Assembly (NCBI RefSeq): GCF_000346465.2
Contig: NC_034016.1
Span: 4,726,935-4,790,934, forward strand
Source of the DNA: Prunus persica
Taxonomy: Eukaryota; Streptophyta; Magnoliopsida; Rosales; Rosaceae
DNA length: 64,000 bases
Direction: 5' to 3'
Positions within the stretch are counted from its first letter, which is position 1. Each line of letters opens with the position of its first letter. The translations under genes and the position numbers were made by a program. Below are positions 21,660 to 31,859 of this stretch, one piece after another. The notes beneath the pieces are model-generated. The model saw only the letters and a program-made list of their open reading frames with translations, was not told the origin of the DNA and searched no databases.

Positions 21660-21895
21660 TGGATGAGCTCCCGGTTGGGGGAAGAGTCCCATTTGCAGAT
21701 GGAGGCTACCGACCTGTTGCCCAAGTCCCATTAGCTCAGCCTCCCTTGTGGGTCTGTGAGTGAGGTCTTGACCCCCTCAAGGCAAGTGAGGTCGTCTTCA
21801 ATGGAGTAGCAGAGGAGGGAGTTGCAGAGCACCAGTGAGACAACGCCCACAAAGATCTTCACATCTTCATCGCAGCCAGAGCCAGATGCTCCCCC
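21660..21895 (-). pseudogene. captured fragment of a BIR-like leucine-rich-repeat receptor kinase
   Basis: Minus-strand translation gives a hydrophobic signal peptide (VGVVSLVLCNSLLCYS), then IEDDLTCLEGVKTSL, TDPQGRLS, a stop, and NRSVASICK. This matches the N-terminal signal and pre-LRR region of BIR1/BIR2-type pseudokinases, cell-surface regulators of BAK1 signalling. The match ends soon after SICK. It is fused directly downstream of the transporter fragment, at about the ED/VKIFV junction. An in-frame TAG follows GRLS, so it is not translatable across. Identification is from memory of the family. Confidence 0.65.
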
Positions 21896-22180
21896 CCAAG
21901 CACCTCCAATCCAGTTCACGGTCCGCAAAAATCATGACCATGGTGTGGAAGGCCTCCAGAGCCCAAGCCAAGCTGGTCAGCACAAAGTGCCTCATTTGCC
22001 ACGGGCCAAACTGCCCGCAGTATTTTTGGAGCATGTCGTCGATGCACAGCTTCTCTGATTCGTGCTCTTTGGTGACGTCTGTGGTCCATGTGAGGCTAGA
22101 GCTCATGGCACCATCAGTTGTGTTCTTCAGGTCGCCTTTTTGGGCGCAGGGGGAGTCGGAGACTTGGTGGCTTATTGCTC
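21896..22180 (-). pseudogene. captured 5' fragment of an organic cation/carnitine transporter gene
   Basis: The minus strand reads SDSPCAQKGDLKNTTDG, then EKLCIDDMLQKYCG, RHFVLTSLAWALEAF, HTMVMIFADRE and WRC. This is the cytosolic N-terminus, first membrane helix and start of the lumenal loop of plant OCT proteins (major facilitator family). The frame is lost in a run of seven G (about 21890-21896), after which a second frame continues into the BIR-like fragment. About 90 codons of a roughly 500-codon gene are present, with some leader sequence upstream. The loss of frame and of nearly all membrane helices makes a working transporter impossible. Confidence 0.78.
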
Positions 22181-22323
22181 TGCTTCAATTTTCTATTATC
22201 TCCCTCTGTTTCTCTAACACAGAGACATACAAGGAAAGCTGAAGAAATGGCAAGAGAGGGAGGAAGGTAGGGGAAAGAATCCGGGTTTCATCAGAGATTT
22301 CAGTTGGTATGTTTGAGCGAAAT

Positions 22324-22337
22324 TCGTGCTGATAACG
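22324..22337 (-). other. primer-binding-type sequence of the 16.0-22.5 kb element
   Basis: On the minus strand CGTTATCAGCACGA directly follows the 5' LTR and is identical to the site at 3992-4005. Confidence 0.78.
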
Positions 22338-22536
22338 TTTTATAAACTAAAGAGAAATTGGAGAGGGAATTGAGATAGATCAAGCATAGAGATCTGATGT
22401 TTCTCATTGAATATTTTCTGTGTATTTACAATGAAAGGGTGTGAACCCTTTTGTAGGCAAATAATTGGACTAAACTTCCACTTGGAGGAAGCTTCGAGGA
22501 AGCTTCAAGTGGGCTCCACCTAATATATTTACAACA
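22338..22536 (-). repeat. 5' LTR of the 16.0-22.5 kb element
   Basis: 199 bp, the same length as 16010-16208. Differences seen: the inner terminus reads TTTTATAAAC (plus strand) against TGTTATAAAC, and AAAGGGTG against AAATGGTG. Such near-identity means a recent insertion. Confidence 0.9.
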
Positions 22537-22946
22537 ATTTTTGTTTAATGATGAGTAGTGAAACTATATGCTATTTTGAGTTTGAAGACTAATTTGGACT
22601 CAAGTCCTCCAAAAATATGGTGTCTAATAGAATTGTTTTTTTATTTTTATTTTTTGCAGTAGGGTGTTTGAATTACTTGCTTAAGCGGTATCGATAGCTA
22701 AAAATCTGGCTTCTGCCTTTTTTTGGTTTTTGACTTGTGTTATGGGTTTCCTGTGTCTAACTGATTTTTTATTTTATTTTATAAATTTTGTTTGCAATAA
22801 GTTGTTTGAAATACTTGCTTAAGAGGCTATATTTGCTTAAGAGGCTATATCGTGGAAGTTTAAACAACGCCTTCATTTCTCTCATTCAGGATTTGTAGCA
22901 AAGCAACTGCAAGCCCAAAGAGCAAAATCTGAAGCTTTCGATTTTA

Positions 22947-25702
22947 ATGGAGGTTAAGGTGCTTTCATTTGCCGCTGAGAACCCTCCTCTCCCGGTGCTC
23001 GTGGTGGCCAAGCTCGCTGGCATTTCTCTCTCTAACGACAAATCTCTACTTGCTGATTGTCCTCATCTCTTGCACTTCTCCAATGATTAAATCCTAATCC
23101 CCATTTTTGTTGTGCTATTGATTTATTTGTATTCATCTCTGTTTTCATGTTGGATTAAATGCATTTGTTCATCTTTCGTTTTAGGTTGAAATTGTATGGA
23201 AATTTTGCGCTTCTTCGATATATCGGTCCAATTGCTAACTTGTATGGTGAGAATGCAATTCAAGCTGCCCAGATTGATGAGTGGCATGAGTGCGCACCTG
23301 TGCTTTCACAGGGTTCTGCATTTGAGAATGCATGCAAATATTTGGAAGACTATTTGGGAAGCCGTAGTTTTTTCGTTGATTACTCTTTTTCCATTGCCGA
23401 TGTATTAATCTGGTCAAGTCTATTAGGTATGGCGTTGCTTCTCTCACTCTCTTTTCCTATTGTTTTTATCATTATTTGGCATGGTTATGTAAAGCATTAG
23501 AAATTGAAGGATAAGGTCCTAAACTAAGGACTATTCTTGTGTAAACATTTCTATAACATAAATAGAAGTGCTTTTTGGAGATGCTTAATTAACGCTCTAT
23601 GCATGGCAGAAACTAGGCAAAGATGGGAAAGTTTGAAGAAGTCGAAAAAGTACCGCAACCTTTCTCGGTGGTTCAATTCACTATTAGCGGAATACGGTGG
23701 TGCCCTGAATGAAGTCATTGCTACCTTCGTTGGCAAGAGAGGCTTGGGAAAGCCAGCAACAACAAAATCAAAAGGCACTCAAGCCAATCAGGAATCAATG
23801 AGTGTAAATGGAGATGTGTCTGAGAAAGGTAAAGCAGGAAGCAGACCAACATTTGAAGTAGACCTTCCAGAAGCTGAGGTTGGAAAGGTTTGACTGAGAT
23901 TTGCGCCAGAACCCAGTGGATTTCTTCACATTGGGCACTCAAAAGCAGCTTTGTTGAATCAGTATTTTGCTCAAAGGTATCAGGGTCAGCTTATTGTGCG
24001 ATTTGATGATGCAAATCCTGCTAAAGAAAGCAATGAGTTCGTGGACAATCTTCTCAAGGATATTGAGACTTTGGGTATCAAGTATGAAACGGTTACCTAT
24101 ACTTCAGATTACTTCCCTCAGTTGATAGAAATGGCTGAGAATTTGATTTTCCAGGGTAAAGCATATGTTGATGACACACCACATGAGGAGATGCAGAAGG
24201 AAAGGATGGATGGCATTGAATCCAAATGTAAAAACAACAATGTAGAGGAGAATCTAAAACTATGGAAGGAAATGATTGCTGGTTCTGATAGGGGTCTGCA
24301 GTGTTGTGTCCGTGGGAAGCTGGATATGCAGGATCCAAATAAATCTCTTCGTGATCCAGTTTATTATCGTTGCAATCCAATGCCACATCATAGGATCGGA
24401 TCCAAGTACAAGATATACCTGACTTAGGATCGGATTCTATAGAAGGTATTACTCATGCACTCCGATCTAGTGAGTATCACGACCGCAATCCTCAGTACCA
24501 TCGAGTTCAAGAGGATATGGGACTGCGAAAAGTGCACATCTATGAATTCAGTAGGTTGAACATGGTTTATACAGTTCTCAGCAAGCGCAAGCTTTTGTGG
24601 TTCATTCAAAATAAGAAGGTTAATGGATGGGATGATCCTCGTTTTCCAACTGTTCAAGGAATTGTGCGCAGAGGTCTTAAAGTTGAAGCTTTAATACAAT
24701 TTATTCTTGAGCAGGTAAGACACTATTGTGTTGTAGATGCACAAAAGCAGTTATGATCTATGGCTATAACATATAATGTCTTCCCGCTGCTTATTATGTC
24801 CTTACACCAATTGTTTTTCCTTGGCACTACTAGTTTATTTGTATGCGATGTCCACTATTTTGAATGTTTTAATTTCTTAATTGACTTTTATACTCTTTAT
24901 GTTTTAGGGAGCTTCAAAGAATCTGAATATCATGGAATGGGGCAAACTTTGGACAATTAATAAGAAGATAATTGATCCAGTATGCCCAAGACACACCGCC
25001 GTTATTGAAGAGGGGCGGGTGTTGTTGACGCTGACCAATGGGCCTGAGAAGTCATTTGTTCGCATCATTCCGAGGCACAAGAAGTACGAACGTGCTGGGG
25101 CGAAGGCAGTACACAAGGACAATATGGCTAGACTTTGTTGATGCAGAGTCCATCAAGGTAGATGAGGAAGTGACCTTGATGGACTGGGGGAATGCCATTG
25201 TCAAAGGGATTGAGAAAGATGAAGATGGAAACCTCAAACTCATAGGGGTTTTGAATCTTGAGGGGTCCTTCAAGACGACGAAATTGAAGCTTACATGGCT
25301 ACCTCAAATAGATGAACTACCTAAGCTCTCACTGATGGAGTTCAATTATTTGATAACAAAGAAGAAGGTATGTCCCGCAGGTGTTAAATTATCGCACCTT
25401 AGCATAGCATATTACTTATTAATACATTGAACTTAAATTTATTGAAAAGTGATTGCTATGTGATTATTTAACTTATGATTGCAGCTTGAAGGAGAGGATT
25501 TCCTTGATGTGCTTAACGCATATACGGAAAAGCAGACTGCAGCCTTGGGTGATTGCAACTGCGAAATCTCAAGCGAGGAGATATATTGCAGCTTGAGAGG
25601 AAAGGATATTTCCGATGTGATGTTCCCTACATCAGGTCTTCAAAGCCTATAGTTCTCTTTGCAATCCCCGACGGCAGGCAGCATACTGGGTTTAATCGAT
25701 AA
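22947..25702 (+). pseudogene. cytosolic glutamyl-tRNA synthetase pseudogene with introns retained
   Basis: The active enzyme charges tRNA-Glu in the cytosol. Blocks in order: exon 22947-about 23088 (MEVKVLSFAAENPPLPV), exon 23185-23426 (GST-like N-domain, AAQIDEWHE), exon 23610-24713 with the class I signature HIGHSKAA and the KMSKS equivalent LSKRKLLWF, exon 24908-25367 (anticodon-binding barrel, LMDWGNAIVKGIE), and exon 25485-25702 ending KPIVLFAIPDGRQ. Donor/acceptor pairs flank most exons, so this is a genomic and not a retro copy. Damage: stop after FSND at 23089 with the donor apparently lost, TGA at 23892 just before the catalytic fold, deletion and frameshift near 24425, frameshift near 25130. 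It cannot make a full enzyme. Confidence 0.92.
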
Positions 25703-27768
25703 GGAAGAGTTCATAGAAATTCAACTCATGGAAGGAGAGGGATTTGACTACCGAGCAGAAAAGCTACGAGGTACCTCTCATCGTATAATTGACCATTCAC
25801 AAATAAGTAAATTACTTTCGTTAATTACTTCATATAATTGGGTACTCTTCATGCTGGCTTCTAATATACATGATTGTTACATTCATCAACTTCTTTCAAT
25901 TTTCAAACAACATATATCAAATTCTGAAAGTACTTTCCATCAATCATTCATATCTATAGAAATAAATTTCCACAAGAAATGTTTCACAAACCACATTTAG
26001 CCCATTATACAACGTAAACAACTGATTTTTGAGTTAAAAGTTCATTAATTTTTCTCATTAGTGTTTCTTAGTGTCTGTGAAATAAGTTGTCCTCCTTTAT
26101 TTTTCCGCAGACCAATATATAAGTTGTTACAATTAAAAACACATGATGATAATGGCATGTTTGGAAATGACGAATATGGACCATAATTCACCAAGGAAAT
26201 AGGACAGTCCATGTGGTCTTAAATAATTATGAATATCAATGCATGTCAGTAGTTAATTGTCAACTTGACCCTCCAACACTCAATAGAATGGATAAGTTGA
26301 CCCTTCAGGAGGAACACAAAAAGAGTCAAAACAAAACATATTCAGCAGAAAAGAAATCAGACCCTGTAATTGAAAAATGAGTTGATCATTTTGAGTGCTT
26401 TTGGATAAGATATGAAAAGGGATATAACATTTAAGGGCTTGAAAACCTGCAAAATTTCAACAATCTATGTGTCTGAACTTGCATGAATCTGCATTTTTTA
26501 GGGATGAACCATGCATTTAATCCTAAATTTCAATACAAGCAATTTTGGCACTGTTTGCTATATATGGTTTAATGATTCATCATTGTTGGATTGAGTTCAT
26601 GTCATACCCTTTTGATATTTTCTTCTTTTGGTGCTTTTTGTTCCAATTCCAACTTTTCTTTTGGTATATGATCTTTAATCCTGGTTTTCCCTTCCTTTGA
26701 TTGTTCACCCTTTCTTGTTTCCTGCAAAAAATAAAAAATAAAATAAGTGTAAAACACTGAGCAAATTCATTAAATGAATCTTGCTGGATACTTGTGTATG
26801 TGTAAGAAGATTTTGACAAAATGGATCAGGGCTTACTCTGAAGTTAGAAATAGCAGTTACAGTCTGCTGCTGCCCCTGTTCCCCTTGTCACTGTTTGGAT
26901 GAGCCTGCTAGATTAGTGTCATGGTGGATGCCAACAGATTCATTTATGAGTGCTGCATACAACCCTGTTTTTACTAGTTGTTAAATGTTGTGACATGGGA
27001 ATATGAGCTTTGATTTTTGAGAAGGGGATGCGTAGAATATTGCGTATGTGGTTTCTATGTAAGTTATCTAGTGATAATATCTTTCAGAATCAGAAATCTA
27101 GTGCTAATGTCTTTCATAATTCATTGCTTCAATTGGTCACTCATTGGTGTAATTGTAATGTGGCAACTGTTTGTTTTGGTCTCTCTACATTTTCCGTTTG
27201 CTTTGGTACTTTATTGCTTCATCTGGGCACTTCATATTTGTCTATGACGTTATGGTAGATTGGGTCATTGAAAGTTTCTTGTTTTTTGGTTAATTCATCA
27301 ATATCCTATATTTTGGGAATCAATGAAATTTTTTGGCAGATCGGAGCAACCGGTCAGCTAATTGGAGATCATGGCTTTTGGGGAGAACTAGGAAATCAGT
27401 TTACTTCTACTTGTTACTATTAGGTCCAAACATTAGAGTTTTGTAAAGAGAAATGAGACGTCTATTTTACTTATGGAGCCTTATGTTTTTACATTAACGT
27501 ATTACACTTAATATTATTTTTAACATTGTTTGTATTATAAAAATGAAATTTTCGTACATATTTACTTTGGATATTTTTTGTAATGATTTAGTAACAATTA
27601 GAACATTGTGCAAGTTAGGGAAGAGATTCCAACCCAAGAATAAGTTAGGGAAGAGATGTATGGAATTGTTAGTGTCCTATGAGTGGTGGTGCTTTTAGCT
27701 CATTGCTATTAAAAAAAATAATCAGATGGCATTGTGGTGTAGTGGGTTTGTTTGGTCTACTTGCTATG
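25703..27768. other. intergenic sequence, no recognised gene
   Basis: AT-rich sequence. Frames at 25659-26000, 27010-27258 and 27017-27247 are short and unlike known proteins. Around 27340 an acceptor-like GGCAG is followed by about 80 bases that look exon-like, but no family is recognised. The second copy of the 200-bp duplication is at 26568-26767. Confidence 0.5.
26568..26767 (+). repeat. dispersed direct duplication, copy 2
   Basis: Partner of 14935-15135, same orientation, roughly 90% identical. The two copies lie 11.6 kb apart on either side of the glutamyl-tRNA synthetase pseudogene. Confidence 0.7.
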
Positions 27769-27998
27769 AGCTGTAAAATATAATTTTGAATTTTAAAAAA
27801 AATCAAATTATTTCGCAAACTCAATTATATAAAATTAGAAAAACCCAACTTGTTCCAATGGATCAATGTAGGTGCATTTAGAAGGAGCAACATCTCTCAA
27901 ACCCGAATATAATGTGGTTAATGTCCAACTTAATCTCACATAGTTGAGTTTGAGAAATTCTTTGATTTATTTTTAATTCAAAATTATATTTTACAGCT
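27769..27998. mobile_element. foldback MITE with long inverted ends
   Basis: About 60 bases at each end are inverted copies beginning AGCTGTAAAATATAATTTTG, around a spacer of roughly 110 bases. There is no coding capacity. A target duplication is not clear, so the superfamily is open; long inverted ends suggest a Mutator-type MITE. Confidence 0.7.
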
Positions 27999-28059
27999 TC
28001 AAAGAGGAAGAAAATATCACAAGAAGTTTGTAGCATTTTTCGGTTTATTTTTTAGATTC

Positions 28060-28868
28060 TCTATGAATTTTGGGTGCGCAGAATGTTCTTCTCAACCATC
28101 TGATCTTCCAACTCTATTTCCTTATTGGCATGGATGCAAAATACTTTAGCTAGAAACTCACAGGCATACCTGAGAGGGAAAGGAAACAAATCTTGGCAGT
28201 TGTCTATATTATGACATGCTACCAAACCCCAATGTCTCCTTTTTTTTTGAGGTTGAACAGAAACAGGACTCACATTGTGGATGGCAACTATGTGGGGCTC
28301 TTAGGGTTGAACTTGAACCGCACAATGCGAGATCAAATGGAAGCTTCTCATCTTGAATCACCTTCACCTGTTTTGCACAACAACAGTCAACAATCATTCG
28401 GACCTTATTCTTCATAAATAGGAACCGAGAAGCCTGAGGTATGTCAGTGGATGGATAATGCAAACCCAGATATGGCTCCAGGCCAGGCTTGGTAATTTCG
28501 GAGACCACTTCTCCATGATCATCATCATCATGAAATTTATAGGCCATCATCATCGTGTCATAACCGGTGAGTTCAAAAACCTCTTGGACCATTGTATCAC
28601 AAAGCCTCTCCACTAGGCAAACACTGCAATCGGGCAATTGCTTTAGCTGCAAGCTTGTATGACTGCAGGGCCCCAGCAGCAGTGCAGTCATAGGGACTTC
28701 ATAAGGCTTCACCGGCTCGAAGAAGTCAATGATCAAACTGCCCGGGTTATTGCATAAAAAGGCTTGCCAGAGGTCTTGCAATGGATTTAAGAGGGGATTC
28801 ATTTAGGAGAGAACCTCCCCAAATCCGAGGGCCTTATGCAATGCAGAGGCACTAAGGGCAATTGTTCC
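28060..28868 (-). pseudogene. phytochrome GAF-domain pseudogene fragment
   Basis: Phytochromes are red/far-red photoreceptors; the GAF domain binds the bilin. The minus strand reads [86 protein letters not shown] and LRAPHSCH, including the bilin-attachment Cys. After a shift it continues [13 protein letters not shown] to [10 protein letters not shown]. Triplet expansions (extra Met, Asp and Ser codons) and frameshifts near 28230 and 28640 mark decay. Closest in feel to phytochrome A. The N-terminal PAS and everything after the GAF/PHY start are missing. Confidence 0.9.
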
Positions 28869-29512
28869 TATGCCAAAAACAGGGGTAGTCCACAACGCTT
28901 GAAAGAAAAAAAACAGTCAAAAGTGATGAGAGCTCGGTTGAGTGAATTTGACGAACAAGGTGTAGGCCACAACACAACCCAAAGTATAAACTGGATCGCT
29001 TGCTAAAGGCTACCATTCTATTTCTTAAACCTTGACGCTGTATTTGCACCTACAAAATTAAGGCACATCGTGGTCTAATTGTAACCAGAAAAGCTAATAC
29101 TAATTTTAGGTAACAACCTGTTCCTCATCTCAGTTTTATTTTTTGTGTGGGTGGAATCGAAAGCTCCTTCCTTGATTTTAAAGAAGCACCCATTTTCACA
29201 TACTAGTTATAGCTACCATTTTGCATGACCAGTCTGCTTAATTTTGAGACCAGGCAGGCGTTTCGAGGTTGCAGGGGTCAATTGACCACTCTTGCTCCTC
29301 TGTGTATCCGTCCGCCACTGATCACAAGGTAAGACCATTTAAAGAACAAGACTGAGACATGCATATTTACAAAAAGCAATGCAAAAGTTTACAAAGAAAA
29401 GAAAGTTAATTGAAATTACAAGGCATATCAAAGATGCAACCCTCAACTCTCATTCCTTGTATTGGCCGTACACTTGAGAATCTGTGCTGTTTCCCTTCCA
29501 AAATTGTCTTGA
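28869..29512. other. spacer between phytochrome fragments
   Basis: No recognisable coding sequence beyond a possible few residues upstream of the GAF fragment (GIGT-like, near 28875). Nothing else is identified. Confidence 0.45.
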
Positions 29513-29851
29513 TTAGGACCTTAACTTGTGTGCAGCAGCAAGTTCCACGGATATCATGAAGGTTGCCTTGCCTACTTCCCTAAGATACCTTACGTCTCCA
29601 TGCTTCACCAGTTTACTCCTCACGAGCAGGCCAATGCTCTCCTCGGATATGCCCACGTCGTTTCCAGACATCTGGTTCAGCAATCCTTCCAGAATCCCAC
29701 CACCCGCACGTGTTATCCTGATCCAAAAATAATAATTCTTCAATATCTCATGATAATTGCTTAAGTTGTAATACAAGCAACCCACTTATACATGAAATCA
29801 ATAGTAGAGACTAGAGAGAACCGTTGTTTGTACAAGATACATGCTAACACA

Positions 29852-30495
29852 CAGTGGCGGATTCAGGATTCAAAGGTCAGGTAGTTGAAACTTACCTTAA
29901 AAATTCGATGGTACGAGTGAATTTCATTCATAAAAATAAAAATATACACGTAGTCGGGAAGAGCATAATAAGATTTACCCTCAAATGTAAAAACTTAACA
30001 ATACAAAAAACAAAAACAAAAAAAAACAAATTAATGCAATGCAACAAAGAACTAAACTATTTAAATCTAAAACTAAATTAAACTATTAAAGAACTTAAGA
30101 TGCATACATTTATTTTAGGGAATAGCCAATAGAAGAATACTTATTGGCCTTAGATATGAGAAAATGCTACCAAGAGAGAATGTCCAAACTCAAGAAGAAG
30201 CTGCAAAAGATAATGATTTGGGACTGTCGACTATTGCACAGCCGAAAGGGAATTGGCTGCTTACTTATATTGCTTCCCCGCTCCCCCCCCCCCCCCCCCC
30301 CCCCTTTTTTCTTTTTTTAAGTTTGACTGGGCCATATAACACGTGGGTTGCTTTTAAGTTTGGGTAGGCATGGGTTCACACCATTATATGGGATGGGTAG
30401 GATTACCTTTGCTTACATATAAGGTTTTTTTTTTTTTTTGCGAAAAAATTTGGGTAGGCAGCTGCCTACCCGCCCTTGCAGTAGAATCACCACTG
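29852..30495. mobile_element. non-autonomous hAT element, 644 bp
   Basis: It starts CAGTGGCGGATTCAGGA, ends CACCACTG and is flanked by a perfect 8-bp target duplication CTAACACA (29844-29851 and 30496-30503), the hAT hallmark. The start closely matches the 6.8-kb hAT at 51778 (CAGTGGCGGATGCAGGA), so that family could mobilise it. It carries a run of about 22 C at 30283-30304. No coding sequence. Confidence 0.92.
30283..30304. repeat. poly-C run of about 22 bases
   Basis: An uninterrupted C run followed by T-rich sequence, inside the hAT MITE. Length may be affected by sequencing. Confidence 0.85.
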
Positions 30496-30810
30496 CTAAC
30501 ACATCAATGTTTTGAATCAACTAAGCTGTACCTGAGCTCCAAATGCACAAGATGAACGGATTGTCTTAACTCATATTTGGTCAAATTGGCTGCAATAGTA
30601 AGCTGCCCTCCGGTTGGCATAACATTAATTGATACGGCTACGAAATCAGCTAACACTTGTTGAAGCCTAAGGTCCCATTCATGATCTCTTCTGCTGCGTC
30701 ATGGACAATTCGGATACTCCTGGCATTGTTCTTAATCATGACTTGACTGAGGCAAGCAGTACTTCATGCAAAGTGAACTCAACCATTTCCAAGTCCAAGT
30801 AGTTGTCAAG

Positions 30811-31642
30811 GGATCACAAAATAGAGAATTGTTAGGACTACAGTTAGAATGAACAAATAAACACAAAACTATTCCCCTCTCTTTTTTGCACTCTTCATAC
30901 CCTTTATTCTGTACGATTAGGGTTCATGATCAATTCATGGAGGCATGTGAGTGTATAACAAGGGATCTCTACTTTTAGCAAAGAAGGAGAATGCTCTGAC
31001 GATATGATTTAGGAGTCTTCGGCCGAAGCATTTGGTATGATTGAGAATGATGATTTCAATCATACTTCTATGAGTCATATCAGCTTAAAGTTCACATTAG
31101 GGGCTTGACATATTTTCCATGCTCTAATGATGTGATAGAGAAAACATTATTTTAGAGAAGGACCGTAATACATTGTAATTCCAACTGAATAGGTTCTCCA
31201 CCTTATTCGACATTGGTTTGGGTAACCGTGACATGTTGCTAGACGTCACTTACGGTTTGTGGAAGCCATGAGGACATGCCATAATTGGGTCCTCATAATA
31301 GGGAGAATTAAAAAGGGGTTTTAATTCACAATCAATTACGGAAGAGTTCGAATTGCCTACTGCCTCGCCGATTAGAACCTAATGGATTGCACACCCATAA
31401 AGGTAAGAGATGGAAAATTAATTAGGAGATGATGAACAAAGATTATTTAGTTAATAAAGATTAATTAATTAATCAATGCTCGGGACTTGTATTAGGGCTA
31501 AAATTAGTTTTAGAAGTTCAAAGCCCATTGGACTTGGACCCATTGGGCTTATAAGATGAGTTCTACATGACAACTTAAAAGATGAAGCCCAAGAGGCCCA
31601 ATAAGGAGATCATCTTGGCCACATGGAAGAGATGGTGGGTTA
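30811..31642. other. intergenic sequence, no recognised gene
   Basis: Unique-looking AT-rich sequence with no protein similarity seen on either strand. Confidence 0.5.
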
Positions 31643-31690
31643 TCAAAAGTAATTAGGGGTTAAACTGATATGTTTATTCTTTTCTCAAGG

Positions 31691-31725
<35 letters not shown>

Positions 31726-31838
31726 GAGTATAAATAGGAAATATATACAAAATCTCCTAATTCTACTCAAATTAGATAATTAGAATTAAATATAAATTCT
31801 ATTCCTAATAGGAACGTTGACTTTGACTCTCGCCAACA
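31643..31838 (-). repeat. 3' LTR of the deleted copia element
   Basis: On the minus strand it begins TGTTGGCGAGAG and ends ACTTTTGA. A (TA)n tract lies at about 31692-31720. Confidence 0.75.
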
Positions 31839-31859
31839 CTCCCCCTCAAGTTGGTGCAT

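Larger units (their letters stand above)
16010..22536 (-). mobile_element. young non-autonomous LTR retrotransposon carrying captured host-gene fragments and an opposite-strand ORF
   Basis: The 6,527-bp element is bounded by 199-bp LTRs that differ at only about two positions and by a perfect 5-bp target duplication ATTTT (16005-16009 and 22537-22541). A purine tract and primer-type site place transcription on the minus strand. The 6.1-kb interior has no recognisable gag, protease, integrase, RT or RNase H, so proteins must come from another element. From its 5' end it holds organic cation transporter and BIR-like kinase fragments, a 61-bp tandem repeat, diverged repeats, a plus-strand 183-codon ORF, and a four-copy motif array before the 3' LTR. 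The primer site and pre-LTR motif match the copia element at 3681, a candidate helper lineage. Confidence 0.88.
29513..30810 (-). pseudogene. phytochrome 3'-end pseudogene (last two exons)
   Basis: The exon at 30532-about 30810 reads LDLEMVEFTLHEVLLASV, then with frame changes [47 protein letters not shown] and VHLVHLEL: the histidine-kinase-related domain. A GTACAG donor follows. The exon at 29513-29717 reads [16 protein letters not shown] to [19 protein letters not shown] and ends in a stop, the phytochrome C-terminus. The intron phase (AG|G making Arg) is intact. Small deletions in the first exon break the frame. A hAT MITE sits in the intron. On this strand the C-terminal piece lies upstream of the GAF piece (28060-28868), the reverse of gene order, so two copies or a rearrangement are involved. 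Confidence 0.88.

Noticed and set aside
21822..22242. Plus-strand frames 21822-22058 and 21835-22242 as genes
   Set aside because: They are antisense shadows of the captured transporter and kinase fragments.
30283..30304. Poly-C run as a functional quadruplex or i-motif
   Set aside because: A lone homopolymer inside a MITE, prone to slippage and sequencing error; no further support.
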